Shown piece after piece: positions 1 to 8,576 of a stretch of DNA of 64,000 bases; positions within the stretch are counted from its first letter, which is position 1; every line of letters starts with the position of its first letter. The notes beneath the pieces are model-generated. The model searched no databases and was not told where the DNA came from. It was given only the letters and a program-made list of their open reading frames with translations. A program made the position numbers and the translations under genes. Origin of the DNA: Xanthomonas prunicola (lineage in GTDB: Bacteria > Pseudomonadota > Gammaproteobacteria > Xanthomonadales > Xanthomonadaceae); contig NZ_PHKV01000003.1 in NCBI RefSeq assembly GCF_002846205.1, positions 372,001 to 436,000 of the forward strand. Reading direction: 5' to 3'.

Positions 1-1124
1 TGCATGTGATCGGCGCTGGTGTGATGGGCGGCGATATCGCGGCGTGGGCGGCTTACAAGGGCTTCGAGGTCACGTTGCAGGACCGCGAGCAGCGTTTTAT
101 CGATACGGCGCTGACACGTGGTGGCGAGCTGTTCGCCAAGCGCGTCAAAGACGACGCCAAGCGGCCGGTAGTGGCGGCGCGTCTGCGCGGCGACCTGGCC
201 GGTGCGGGTGTGACCCAGGCCGATCTGGTGATCGAAGCGATCGTCGAAAACCCGCAGGCCAAGCGCGACCTGTATCAATCGATCGAGCCGCAGCTCAAGC
301 CGGATGCATTGTTGACCACCAACACCTCGTCGATTCCGCTGACCGAATTGCGCGGCCACATCCAGCGCCCGGCGCAATTCGCCGGCCTGCATTACTTCAA
401 CCCGGTGGCGATGATGCCGCTGGTGGAAATCGTGCAGCACGACGGGCTGGATCCGGCCAACGTGGCGCGCCTGGCGGCGTTCTGCAAGGCGCTGGACAAG
501 TTCCCGGTGCCGGTGGCCGGCACCCCGGGTTTCCTGGTCAATCGGGTGCTGTTCCCGTATCTGCTCGAAGCGGCCACCGCGTATGCGGAGGGCATTCCGG
601 GACCGGTGCTGGACAAGACTGCGGTCAGGTTCGGCATGCCGATGGGGCCGATCGAGTTGATCGACACGGTAGGGCTGGACGTCGCAGCCGGCGTGGGCGC
701 GGAGTTGGCGCCGTTCCTGCACCTGCCGATTCCGGCAGCGCTGGCCACCGTGGAAGCCGGCAAGCGCGGCAAGAAAGACGGCCAGGGCCTGTACAAGTGG
801 GAGAACGGGCGCGCGGTTAAACCCGAGGTTGCCAGCGGCTATACCGCGCCTGCGGATCTGGAAGATCGCTTGATCCTGCCGCTGCTCAACGAAGCGGTGG
901 CATGCCTGCACGACGGCGTGGTGGCCGACGCAGACCTGCTCGATGCCGGCGTCATCTTTGGCACCGGCTTCGCGCCCTTCCGCGGCGGCCCGATCCAGCA
1001 CATCCGCAGCGTCGGTGCAGACGCGCTGCTGGAACGTCTGCAGGCGCTGCACGCGCGCTATGGCGAACGTTTCGCACCGCGCCCGGGTTGGGACTCACCG
1101 TTGTTGCGGGAGGCTGTGGTGTAA
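1..1124 (+). CDS. fadB: 3-hydroxyacyl-CoA dehydrogenase, FadB-type, 5'-truncated by window edge
   Basis: The reading frame is open from the first base, so the start and any N-terminal enoyl-CoA hydratase domain lie outside the window. About 373 residues are visible. They begin at the Rossmann NAD-binding loop (VIGAGVMGGDIAAW) and continue through the conserved NTSS and HYFNPV stretches of L-3-hydroxyacyl-CoA dehydrogenases. The C-terminal dehydrogenase domain follows, with PGFLVNR and a GFAPFRGGP tail. The enzyme oxidises L-3-hydroxyacyl-CoA to 3-ketoacyl-CoA with NAD in fatty-acid beta-oxidation. FadB proteins are about 700 residues, so roughly half is missing. The dehydrogenase assignment is secure. 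That it is a bifunctional FadB rather than a stand-alone enzyme is inferred from the C-terminal duplication. A strong terminator follows 36 bases after the stop. Confidence 0.88.
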   Translation, partial: HVIGAGVMGGDIAAWAAYKGFEVTLQDREQRFIDTALTRGGELFAKRVKDDAKRPVVAARLRGDLAGAGVTQADLVIEAIVENPQAKRDLYQSIEPQLKPDALLTTNTSSIPLTELRGHIQRPAQFAGLHYFNPVAMMPLVEIVQHDGLDPANVARLAAFCKALDKFPVPVAGTPGFLVNRVLFPYLLEAATAYAEGIPGPVLDKTAVRFGMPMGPIELIDTVGLDVAAGVGAELAPFLHLPIPAALATVEAGKRGKKDGQGLYKWENGRAVKPEVASGYTAPADLEDRLILPLLNEAVACLHDGVVADADLLDAGVIFGTGFAPFRGGPIQHIRSVGADALLERLQALHARYGERFAPRPGWDSPLLREAVV

Positions 1125-1159
1125 GGCCAGCGGCCATTTATCGACAGAGTTTGATTTGC

Positions 1160-1189
1160 AAGAAGGCTGCCGTTGGCAGCCTTCTTTTT
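1160..1189 (+). terminator. Rho-independent terminator of the fadB-like gene
   Basis: A perfect 12-bp stem (1160-1171 pairing with 1175-1186) with a GTT loop is followed by a run of T. It sits 36 bases after the fadB stop. The complementary A-run also lets it act for minus-strand transcripts of the CDF gene. Confidence 0.9.
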
Positions 1190-1337
1190 GCCTGGGGCGG
1201 CAACTTGCAGATGTTGGCAACTATGACTTCGTGGTCGGAAGCAATGTAGATATGGGCGGCAGGGCCAGACCCTTGCTGTTGCTTGTGCAGGTCCAAACGC
1301 GCTAATTCGATGCCCTGCCGACCTGCACTGCCAGCTG

Positions 1338-2321
1338 TTAATGATGGGAGTGCCCATGCGCATGCCCGTGCCCGTGCCCGTGGCCGTGGCCATGATGGGC
1401 GTGATCACCACCGTCTGCAGCGGGCTTCGGTGTGCCGCACGGCTCGGTGCCGCAGTCGCCGCTCTCCACCTGCAGGGTGACGTGGGCGATGTCGAAGCGG
1501 TCGTGCAGCAAGGCGCCGAGCGCATCCCGCAGACCGTCGCGATCGGTTGCCTCGTTGACGACGATGTGCGCGGTGAGTGCAGGCGTGCTGGAGGCCAGTG
1601 CCCAGACATGCAGGTCGTGCACGTCTTCGACGCCGGGATGGCTGGTGAGTGCCTGCTGCACCTGGGCTAGATCGATACCCTTGGGGACGCCTTCGAGCAA
1701 CACGTTGATCGCTTCGCGCAGCAGCACCCAGGTGCGCGGGAGGACCCACAGGCCGATCAGCACGGCCAGTACCGGATCGATCCACTGCCAGCCGGTCCAA
1801 TGGATCAGCAACGCACCGATGATCACGGCCACCGAGCCGAGCATGTCGCTCCAGACCTCCAAATAGGCGCCTTTGACGTTGAGGCTTTCGCCGCTACCGG
1901 CATGCAGCAGCTTCATCGCGATCAGATTGATCACCAAGCCGAAGCCGGCGATCAGCAGCATGCCGCTATACGAAATGTCCTGCGGGGCGCGAAAGCGTTG
2001 CGCGGCCTCCCACAGGATGTAGCCGCCCACTGCGAACAGCAGCGCGCCGTTGGCCAATGCGCCGAGCGCTTCGAGCCGCACATAGCCATACGTACGCCGC
2101 GCATCGGCCGGGCGACGGCTCAAGCGCACCGCGACCAGCGCAATCATCAGGCCGACGGTGTCGGTGGCCATATGGGCGGCGTCGGACAACAGCGCCAGGC
2201 TGTTGGTCACGAACGCGCCGATGATCTCTGCCACCAGGAAGGTGGCGGTGAGGCCCAGCGCCCACCACAAGGGTGTTTCGTGGCGAATTTCGCTGGGTGC
2301 GTGGTTGTGGTCGTGTCCCAT
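1338..2321 (-). CDS. Cation diffusion facilitator (CDF) metal efflux transporter with histidine-rich tail
   Basis: A 327-residue inner-membrane transporter of the CDF/CzcD family. It exports divalent metals, usually Zn2+, Cd2+ or Co2+, in exchange for protons. Six hydrophobic segments are visible between about residues 20 and 200, including SDAAHMATD, the HxxxD half of the metal site. A cytoplasmic domain with the DLHVWALASS motif follows. The last 20 residues are an almost pure His-Gly tail, and the N-terminus also starts MGHDHNH, so both termini can bind metal. The ATG at 2321 is preferred; a GTG 30 bases further upstream is in frame but would add residues with no family match. Zinc is the likeliest substrate given the uptake operon at 23-31.5 kb, but this is inference. 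Confidence 0.93.
   Translation of the reverse strand: MGHDHNHAPSEIRHETPLWWALGLTATFLVAEIIGAFVTNSLALLSDAAHMATDTVGLMIALVAVRLSRRPADARRTYGYVRLEALGALANGALLFAVGGYILWEAAQRFRAPQDISYSGMLLIAGFGLVINLIAMKLLHAGSGESLNVKGAYLEVWSDMLGSVAVIIGALLIHWTGWQWIDPVLAVLIGLWVLPRTWVLLREAINVLLEGVPKGIDLAQVQQALTSHPGVEDVHDLHVWALASSTPALTAHIVVNEATDRDGLRDALGALLHDRFDIAHVTLQVESGDCGTEPCGTPKPAADGGDHAHHGHGHGHGHGHAHGHSHH
1348..1405. repeat. Hexanucleotide-like tandem repeat encoding the CDF His-Gly tail
   Basis: The 3' end of the CDF gene consists of imperfect tandem copies of a six-base unit (CCCGTG/GGCATG variants on the plus strand). They encode alternating His and Gly/Ala. Such tracts can change length by slippage without breaking the frame. 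Confidence 0.7.
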
Positions 2322-2351
2322 GGATGTCGTGGTCTCGTGCGATGCGCGCAC

Positions 2352-2702
2352 CTTAGGCGCACGCGATGGCGGAGACTATTACACCTACGTGTGATGACAT
2401 GACATCACGCAAGCCATGCGGTTGGCCGGAAAAGCGCAGCGGCCGCGCTTGGCCGCAGGCGCGATGGGTGCAAGTGATGAACGCACCCGCAAACGTTGCA
2501 GCGCGTCTCCACCATCCGAACCGCTGCGCTATCGATGCGTAGCGCGCTTGGAGTGGCTAACAAAACGTCCCGAGCAGTCGTGACGTGCGCGTAGATGGCG
2601 CGGCGGAGCCGCAGTGTACGCACGGTACATACCGATTCCGCGCAGCTGCCGCGCTCGCCTGGCAGCTGCGCAGTCATCGGGTTGCTGCTCTTCGATGCCG
2701 AC
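2352..2702. repeat. Intergenic stretch carrying a probable dispersed Xanthomonas-type repeat
   Basis: No convincing gene lies in these 350 bases. A short inverted repeat GTGATG-N6-CATCAC spans 2391-2408, upstream of the CDF gene. From about 2550 to 2690 the sequence has GCTAACAAAACGT at 2556-2568 and CCGCAGTGTACGCACGGTACAT at about 2610-2631, split here by a one-sentence description only: these resemble, from memory, the ends and core of an intergenic repeat common in Xanthomonas genomes. The 13-base end recurs with one change at 31531-31543. The repeat assignment is inference. Confidence 0.4.
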
Positions 2703-3590
2703 TCAGACCTTGGCGACCAGCTTGACCACGCTGGAAAAATCCAGCGTTCCGTTGCCGGCCTGGCTGTTCATTGCATACAGGTTGCGCGCCAGCTCACCGA
2801 GCGGAATCGAGACGCCGGCTTGCACCGCCGACTCGGCCACCAGACCCAGATCCTTGAGCATCAAGTCGTTGCCGAAGCCACCGCTGTAGCCGCGCGAGGC
2901 CGGAGCGTTGGGCAATACGCCTGGCCAAGGATTGCACACTTCGGTGGCCCAGCTGCGCGCGGTGCTGACTGCCATCATCTGCGACAGCACTGCCGGATCC
3001 AATCCTTGCGCGACGCCGAGCGCGAGCGCTTCGCCGGTGGCCGCCATGATCACGCCCAAGGCCATGTTGTTGCAGAGCTTGGCGACCTGCCCTGCACCGT
3101 TGTCGCCGACATGGAAAATGTTCTTGCCCATGGCTTGCAGCACCGGACGCGCGCGCTCCAGCACATCGGCAGCGCCGCCGACGATGAAGGTCAGAGTGCC
3201 GGCTGCAGCACCGGCGGTGCCGCCAGAGACCGGGGCATCCAGCATCGTCAGTCCACGCGCCCTGGCCGCATCGGCCACCTTGCGCGCGGACAGTGGTGCG
3301 ATGGTGCTGCAGTCGATGACCACGGCACCGTGCGGAATCTGCGCCAGGATGCCGGAGTCGCCCAGGTACAAGCCTTCGACGTGGCGGCTCGCAGGCAGCA
3401 TCGAGATCACGACTTCGGCGTCGACCAGAGTGTCCTGCGCGGAGCTGGCTGCATGCGCACCGGCCGCTGCTGCGGCGTCCAGGGCAGACGGTGCGAGATC
3501 GAATGCCCGCAGCTGATGCCCGGCCTTGATCAGATTGGCGGCCATTGGCCCGCCCATATTGCCCAGGCCGATAAAAGCGATCTTGCTCAT
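2703..3590 (-). CDS. mmsB: 3-hydroxyisobutyrate dehydrogenase
   Basis: A 295-residue NAD-dependent beta-hydroxyacid dehydrogenase that oxidises 3-hydroxyisobutyrate to methylmalonate semialdehyde in valine breakdown. The N-terminal dinucleotide loop is GLGNMG (residues 8-13). The substrate motif DAPVSGGTAGA is at 118-128. The catalytic lysine is K171 within GAGQVAKLCNN. The start at MSKIAF places the Rossmann strand at residue 4, as usual; a start five codons earlier is possible. It is the last gene of the minus-strand valine cluster, separated from the hydrolase gene by 180 bases that show no gene. Its product is the substrate of mmsA at the other end of the cluster. Confidence 0.96.
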   Translation of the reverse strand: MSKIAFIGLGNMGGPMAANLIKAGHQLRAFDLAPSALDAAAAAGAHAASSAQDTLVDAEVVISMLPASRHVEGLYLGDSGILAQIPHGAVVIDCSTIAPLSARKVADAARARGLTMLDAPVSGGTAGAAAGTLTFIVGGAADVLERARPVLQAMGKNIFHVGDNGAGQVAKLCNNMALGVIMAATGEALALGVAQGLDPAVLSQMMAVSTARSWATEVCNPWPGVLPNAPASRGYSGGFGNDLMLKDLGLVAESAVQAGVSIPLGELARNLYAMNSQAGNGTLDFSSVVKLVAKV

Positions 3591-3770
3591 GGTGTCGGTT
3601 TCCAAATTAGGACGATCTTCACTACATTGCCGATGTCATTCCGGATGGCTGGTGAGCACGGCGCAACTACCAGTTTTCATGTGCTACGACACAAGGTGAG
3701 ACGCGACAACCGCGACGCAATCCTGCGTGAGCAAGCGTGCATCGCGAGTTGTCAGCCACGCAGTGCGGAC

Positions 3771-4946
3771 CTAGGTCGCCTGCTCCAAATCGGCAAGCGG
3801 ATGCTGTGCAGCCGACCAGGGCGCGACGAAGAATTCGGCGGCCCACTGCGCATCGGCTGCGTCCAGCGATGCTGGCTGCCAGTGCGGTTGGCGATCCTTG
3901 TCGATCAACAGCGCGCGGATGCCTTCGGCAAAATCGCCGTGTGCCGCCACATGCAAGGCGACCACGTATTCGGTACGGAAGGTGTCGGCCAGCGTCGTGG
4001 TGCCCGGATGACGATGCAGCTCCCAGGCCAACCGAGCCGATCCAGGAGCGCCAGCAGCCAAGGTGGCACGTGCAGCCTGCAGCCAGCTGTCTTCGCTCTG
4101 CAGTCCCAGAATTGCAGCGACGACCTGTTCCAGCGATTCGCCGGCCACCAACTGTTCGATCAGCTGTGCGTGGACTTGCAGCGGGCCCGGCTCTGTCGGT
4201 TGCGCGATGCCGTGCAGAAACGCACTGAGTTGAGTGCGGTCATCGTTAGCATTGCCTGTCCAGACGTGTGCACTCAGCGCATCCAGCACCGCTGCGTACT
4301 GCGCATGCTCCAGGCGCACGTCGGCGAGTCCTGCATAAATCGCATCGCTGGCGTCCAGTGGCGCGCCAGTCAGCGCCAGAAACAGGCCGGCGCCGTGCGG
4401 CACACGCCGCAACAACCAACTTCCACCCACATCCGGGAACAAGCCGACGCTGATTTCCGGCATGGCCAGGCGCGAGCGTTCGGTGACCACGCGATGGCTG
4501 GCACCCGACATCAGGCCAATACCACCACCCATCACGATGCCGTGACCCCAACACAGCAGCGGCTTGGGGAACGTGTGGAGGCGGTGGTCGAGCCGGTATT
4601 CGGCTTCGAAGAACGCGGCGGCATGCGCATTGGCCTGCGGCGCTGCGCGTCGCGCGGCTCTGTCGGGCACTGCGTCGCGATGCGCACGCATGCTCTGGTA
4701 CAGGCCATGCAGATCGCCACCCGCGCAGAACGCCTTTTCACCGGCGCCACGCAACACCACACACGCGATCTGCGCATCCTCGGCCCAGGCGCGCAACTGC
4801 GTATCCAACAGCCGCGTCATCTGCAACGACAGGCCATTGAGCGTCTTGGGCGCGTTCAAGGTGGCAATGCCAATGCAATGCCCATCGGCGCAGGTGCGCA
4901 GCTCGAACAGTACCGGTGCGTCGTCGGTTGCGCTGACCTCCGCCAT
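3771..4946 (-). CDS. 3-hydroxyisobutyryl-CoA hydrolase (enoyl-CoA hydratase/isomerase family)
   Basis: A 391-residue crotonase-fold protein. The oxyanion-hole stretches are visible as GEKAFCAGGDLHGLY (about 70-84) and GIVMGGGIGLMSG (about 145-157), followed by the MPEISVGLFPDVGGSWLL block typical of 3-hydroxyisobutyryl-CoA hydrolases. The length of about 390 residues, against about 260 for a plain hydratase, supports the hydrolase call. It releases CoA from 3-hydroxyisobutyryl-CoA, giving the substrate of MmsB. Its ATG overlaps the TGA of the upstream hydratase by one base (TGATG), so translation is probably coupled. The alternative of a long enoyl-CoA hydratase homologue is less likely in this context. 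Confidence 0.92.
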   Translation of the reverse strand: MAEVSATDDAPVLFELRTCADGHCIGIATLNAPKTLNGLSLQMTRLLDTQLRAWAEDAQIACVVLRGAGEKAFCAGGDLHGLYQSMRAHRDAVPDRAARRAAPQANAHAAAFFEAEYRLDHRLHTFPKPLLCWGHGIVMGGGIGLMSGASHRVVTERSRLAMPEISVGLFPDVGGSWLLRRVPHGAGLFLALTGAPLDASDAIYAGLADVRLEHAQYAAVLDALSAHVWTGNANDDRTQLSAFLHGIAQPTEPGPLQVHAQLIEQLVAGESLEQVVAAILGLQSEDSWLQAARATLAAGAPGSARLAWELHRHPGTTTLADTFRTEYVVALHVAAHGDFAEGIRALLIDKDRQPHWQPASLDAADAQWAAEFFVAPWSAAQHPLADLEQAT

Positions 4947-5743
4947 CAGTGGTTACTCCACTTCGGTGCGCGCTTCTCCAGAAATGCGGCCACGCCTTCG
5001 GCCTGATCTGCGTGTTCGAAGAGATCCACAAATGCTTCGCGCTCGGCAATCAGCGCGGCTGCGTGCGTGCCATGGCGCGTGGACTGCACCAGCTGCTTGC
5101 ACGCCGCCACACTGACTGGACTCTGTTTGCCGGCGCGCTGCGCCCAGGCAATCGCCAACGCGCGCGACTCGCCCTTGCCAACCACCTCCTCCACCAAACC
5201 GATGCGCTGCGCCGTGGCAGCATCCACACGCTCGCCCAGCAGGATCATGCGTTTGGCCCAGCCTTCGCCGACCAAGCGCGGCAGATTCTGGGTACCGCCT
5301 GCGCATGGCAGCAGACCAACGCTGGCTTCGGGCAACGCGAGATGTGCGTGCTGCTCGGCGATGCGCAAATCGCAAGCCAGTGCGCATTCCAGCCCGCCGC
5401 CCATCGCATAGCCGTTGATCGCAGCGATCGACACGCCACGGAACGCACTCAAGGCTTCGAATGCTTCGCCAAACCGGCGTGCGGCCTCGCGTGCGTTGGC
5501 TTTGTCGCCATCGGCGAACTGCTTGAGATCGGCACCGGCGCTGAAGAACTTCTCACCCTCACCGGTGATCACCAGCGCGTAGATGCTGCGATCTGCATCC
5601 AGTGCGCGCACCAAGTCGCGCAGGGCCGCCAGGCTGTGCACGGTCCAGGTGTTGGCCGGTGGGTTGCTCAAGGTCACGATGGCGACGTGACCATCGCGCT
5701 CGACCTGCAGACCGGTATGGACGCCCTTTTCCCAATCGCTCAT
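4946..5743 (-). CDS. Enoyl-CoA hydratase, valine pathway
   Basis: A 265-residue crotonase-family hydratase. Key blocks are GEKFFSAGADLKQFADG (about 64-80) and AINGYAMGGGLECALACDLRIA (about 108-129), given here only as landmarks, and PEASVGLLPCAGGTQNLPRLVG. The glutamates of the active site are expected in the GLECALA and PEASVGL regions. It would hydrate methacrylyl-CoA to 3-hydroxyisobutyryl-CoA, between the acyl-CoA dehydrogenase and the hydrolase. It overlaps the upstream dehydrogenase gene by four bases (ATGA) and the downstream hydrolase gene by one base, so the three are one translational unit. Substrate specificity is inferred from context. Confidence 0.93.
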   Translation of the reverse strand: MSDWEKGVHTGLQVERDGHVAIVTLSNPPANTWTVHSLAALRDLVRALDADRSIYALVITGEGEKFFSAGADLKQFADGDKANAREAARRFGEAFEALSAFRGVSIAAINGYAMGGGLECALACDLRIAEQHAHLALPEASVGLLPCAGGTQNLPRLVGEGWAKRMILLGERVDAATAQRIGLVEEVVGKGESRALAIAWAQRAGKQSPVSVAACKQLVQSTRHGTHAAALIAEREAFVDLFEHADQAEGVAAFLEKRAPKWSNH

Positions 5744-6921
5744 CGCAGTTCTTCCTCGCCATTGAGCAGATGACGCGCGACGATCATGCGCATCACCTCG
5801 TTGGTGCCTTCCAGAATGCGGTGCACGCGGCTATCACGCAGCAAGCGCTCGATCGGATACTCGCGGATATAGCCGTAGCCGCCGTGGATCTGCAATGCAT
5901 CGTCGCAGATGGCAAAGCCGGCATCGGTGGCGAAGCGCTTGGCCATCGCACACCAGACGGTGGCATCGTGGCTGCCGGCATCGAGCTTACGTGCAGCGGT
6001 GTGCACCATCTGCCGCGCGGCCACCAGCTGCGTGGCCATGTCGGCCAGCTTGAATTGCAGCGCCTGGAAATCGGCGAGTTTTTTGCCGAACTGGCGACGC
6101 TCACCCATGTAGCGCCGCGCGGCATCCAGCGCGCCTTGCGCTGCGCCCAACGAACACGCGGCGATATTGATGCGGCCACCGTCCAGCGCCTTCATCGCCA
6201 TCTTGAAGCCTTCGCCTTCCTTGCCCAGCAGGTTCTCGGCCGGAATGCGGACGTTTTCGAAGGTCACACCGCGCGTGGGCTGGCTGTTCCAGCCCATTTT
6301 TTCTTCCTTGCGGCCATAGCTGATGCCAGGGGCATCGGCCGGCACCACGAAAGCGCTGATGCCACGTGGGCCGTCTTCGCCGGTGCGTGCCATGACCACC
6401 AGCACGTCGGTCGCGCCGGCGCCGGAGATGAAGGCCTTGCTGCCGTTGAGCACATAGCTGTCGCCATCGCGCTGCGCGCGGGATTTCAGCGATGCCGCAT
6501 CCGAGCCGCTGCCTGGTTCGGTCAGACAGTACGACCCCAGCTTTGCGCCGCTGGTCATCGCCTCGCCCCACTGCGTGCGCACCGCATCGGTGCCGTAGCT
6601 GGCGATCAACCAGGTGGCCATGTTGTGGATGCTGATGAAGGCCGACGTGGATGGGTCCACCGTGGCGAGTTCTTCGAACACCACTGCCGCATCGAGCCGG
6701 CGCATGCCCAGGCCGCCTACGCCTTCATCGGTGTAGAGGCCGCAAAAGCCTAGCTCGGCCGCCTTGGCAATGGCTTCGCGCGGGAAGTGGCTTTCCGCGT
6801 CCCATTGCGCGGCATACGGGGCAAGTTCCTTGTCGGCGAAGTCACGCGCGGCGGCGCGGAACGCTTCCTGCTCGTCGTTGAGGTCGGCCGCGTTGGCGTG
6901 TAGCTGGATGGCTGCATTCAT
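5740..6921 (-). CDS. Acyl-CoA dehydrogenase, probably isobutyryl-CoA dehydrogenase
   Basis: A 393-residue FAD-dependent acyl-CoA dehydrogenase that passes electrons to ETF. It shows YCLTEPGSGSDAASL (FAD/substrate loop), GWNSQPTRGVTFENVRIPAEN, the QIHGGYGYIREYP block, and the C-terminal catalytic region RILEGTNEVMRM, in which the glutamate of EGTNE is the usual base. The ATG at 6921 lies ten bases beyond the mmsA stop. An in-frame ATG at 6963 would overlap mmsA by 31 bases and add 14 residues, so it is not favoured but possible. The position between mmsA and an enoyl-CoA hydratase indicates isobutyryl-CoA (or 2-methyl branched acyl-CoA) as substrate. Confidence 0.94.
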   Translation of the reverse strand: MNAAIQLHANAADLNDEQEAFRAAARDFADKELAPYAAQWDAESHFPREAIAKAAELGFCGLYTDEGVGGLGMRRLDAAVVFEELATVDPSTSAFISIHNMATWLIASYGTDAVRTQWGEAMTSGAKLGSYCLTEPGSGSDAASLKSRAQRDGDSYVLNGSKAFISGAGATDVLVVMARTGEDGPRGISAFVVPADAPGISYGRKEEKMGWNSQPTRGVTFENVRIPAENLLGKEGEGFKMAMKALDGGRINIAACSLGAAQGALDAARRYMGERRQFGKKLADFQALQFKLADMATQLVAARQMVHTAARKLDAGSHDATVWCAMAKRFATDAGFAICDDALQIHGGYGYIREYPIERLLRDSRVHRILEGTNEVMRMIVARHLLNGEEELR

Positions 6922-6931
6922 GGCGATCGGG

Positions 6932-8437
6932 TCACTTGAGAGAGATGGTGGTGTTGACGCCATGGCCCAGCGTCTGGTCGTCGAACCAGCGCGCAGTGAC
7001 GGTCTTGGTCTGGGTGTAGAACATCACCGCCTGCTTGCCGTACGGGCCCAGGTCGCCGAGCTTGGAAGCGCGCGAACCGGTGAAGGAAAACAGCGGCACC
7101 GGCACCGGAATCGGCACGTTGATGCCGACCTGTCCCACGTCGATGTCTTCCTGGAAACGCCGCGCGGCCGCACCGGACTGGGTGAACAATGCCGTGCCGT
7201 TGCCGTTGGGGTTTGCGTTGACCAAGGCGATGGCCTCGTCCAGCGTGGCGGCTTCCAGAATCACCAGCACCGGCCCGAAAATTTCTTCGTCGTAGATCCG
7301 CATGCCGGGTTTGACGCCGGAAAAGATCGTCGGGCCGACAAAGTTGCCTTGTTCGAACCCTGGCACCTGAGGTGCGCGACCATCCAGTTCGAGGGTGGCG
7401 CCCTGCTCCACGCCGGAGGCAATCAGGCCCTCTACACGCTCGCGTGCGGCGCAGGAAATCAGCGGACCAACCTCGGTGGCCGGCGCATTGCCGGCGCCGA
7501 TTTTCAGGCTCTTGGCCTTGCTCACCAACTCGGGAATCCACGCACGCGCTTCACCGACCAGCACCAGCGTGGATGCCGCCATGCAGCGCTGCCCGGCGGC
7601 ACCGAATGCGGCGCCGACCATCGCATTGAGGGTTTGCTCGCGGTTGGCATCAGGCAGGACCACCGCGTGGTTCTTGGCACCCATCATGCATTGCACGCGC
7701 TTGCCGGCCAGCGAGGCGCGTTGATACACGTGCGTGCCCACCTTGGTAGAGCCGACGAACGACAACGCCTTGATATCGGGGTGATCGCACAGCGCATTGA
7801 CTACGTCTTCGCCGCCGTGCACGACATTGAGCACGCCCTTGGGAATGCCGGCTTCCAGCGCAAGTTCGACCAAGCGCATGGTCACCATCGGATCTTGCTC
7901 GGAGGGCTTGAGCACGAAGGTGTTGCCGGTGGCGATCGCCATCGGGAACATCCACAGCGGAATCATCGCCGGGAAATTGAACGGGGTAATGCCCGCGCAC
8001 ACGCCCAGCGGCTGCAGCAGGCTATAGGTGTCCACGCCGTTGGCGACGTTGTTGGCCAACTCGCCCAACTGCAGATTGCCGATCGCTGCGGCGTGCTCCA
8101 CCACTTCCAGGCCACGGAAGACATCGCCTTCGGCATCGGCCAGGGTCTTGCCCTGTTCGGCGCTGAGCAGCGCAGCCAGTTCGGGCATGTGTTCGCGGAT
8201 CAGCTGCTGGTACTTGAGGAAGATGCGCGCGCGCGTGCCGATCGGCGTCTTGCGCCAGGTGACGAAGGCGCGGCTGGCCGCGGCCACTGCGGCGGCCACT
8301 TCGGCCGTGGTGGCGAACGGCACCTGGGCAAGCACCGACTGATCTGCCGGATTGACCACGTCCTGCCAGTGCGTACTCGCGGACACCACCAACTCGCCAT
8401 CGATCAACAGGGACACGCGGGGGACGGATTCGCTCAT
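6932..8437 (-). CDS. mmsA: Methylmalonate-semialdehyde dehydrogenase (CoA-acylating)
   Basis: A 501-residue aldehyde dehydrogenase that converts methylmalonate semialdehyde (or malonate semialdehyde) plus CoA and NAD to propionyl-CoA (or acetyl-CoA). The oxyanion Asn is N154 in TPFNFPA. The NAD-binding SFVGSTKVG is near 226-234. The catalytic cysteine is C285 in GQRCMAA. The glutamate general base of ordinary aldehyde dehydrogenases is absent: the corresponding segment reads [10 protein letters not shown], which is characteristic of the CoA-acylating MmsA branch. It is the first gene of the minus-strand operon running to mmsB, and diverges from a ScfR-type regulator. Confidence 0.97.
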   Translation of the reverse strand: MSESVPRVSLLIDGELVVSASTHWQDVVNPADQSVLAQVPFATTAEVAAAVAAASRAFVTWRKTPIGTRARIFLKYQQLIREHMPELAALLSAEQGKTLADAEGDVFRGLEVVEHAAAIGNLQLGELANNVANGVDTYSLLQPLGVCAGITPFNFPAMIPLWMFPMAIATGNTFVLKPSEQDPMVTMRLVELALEAGIPKGVLNVVHGGEDVVNALCDHPDIKALSFVGSTKVGTHVYQRASLAGKRVQCMMGAKNHAVVLPDANREQTLNAMVGAAFGAAGQRCMAASTLVLVGEARAWIPELVSKAKSLKIGAGNAPATEVGPLISCAARERVEGLIASGVEQGATLELDGRAPQVPGFEQGNFVGPTIFSGVKPGMRIYDEEIFGPVLVILEAATLDEAIALVNANPNGNGTALFTQSGAAARRFQEDIDVGQVGINVPIPVPVPLFSFTGSRASKLGDLGPYGKQAVMFYTQTKTVTARWFDDQTLGHGVNTTISLK

Positions 8438-8486
8438 TGCAGGGCTCGCTCGTTAAGAAGGACATCGGGCCGTTGCAGGCCATCAC

Positions 8487-8576
8487 TTCGCATTGTTCGC
8501 ATCGACACCTGGCATTCCCAGCCCGCAATTGCTTAATCGCGCTAAGCTGGCGGCGAAATTTTGCGAATCTTGCGAA
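8487..8576. promoter_or_regulatory. Two oppositely oriented TGCGAA direct-repeat pairs, candidate ScfR-type operators
   Basis: TTCGCA occurs at 8487-8492 and 8496-8501, which on the minus strand is two TGCGAA copies nine bases apart. On the plus strand TGCGAA occurs at 8562-8567 and 8571-8576, again nine bases apart. Each pair points toward the gene it precedes (mmsA and the regulator). Regulators of the RamB/PccR family bind paired TTTGCAAA-like motifs, so these are likely operators. The second plus-strand copy reaches the A of the regulator's ATG. A perfect GCAATTGC palindrome lies at 8525-8532. Confidence 0.65.

Noticed and set aside
2405..2677. 90-codon minus-strand frame between the CDF and mmsB genes
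   Set aside because: No start signal or homology, and it lies in the suspected repeat region.
2595..5006. 803-codon open frame on the plus strand
   Set aside because: It is antisense to mmsB, the hydrolase and hydratase genes, whose minus-strand products carry clear family motifs. The frame is Arg/His/Gln-rich, typical of a GC-rich antisense frame.
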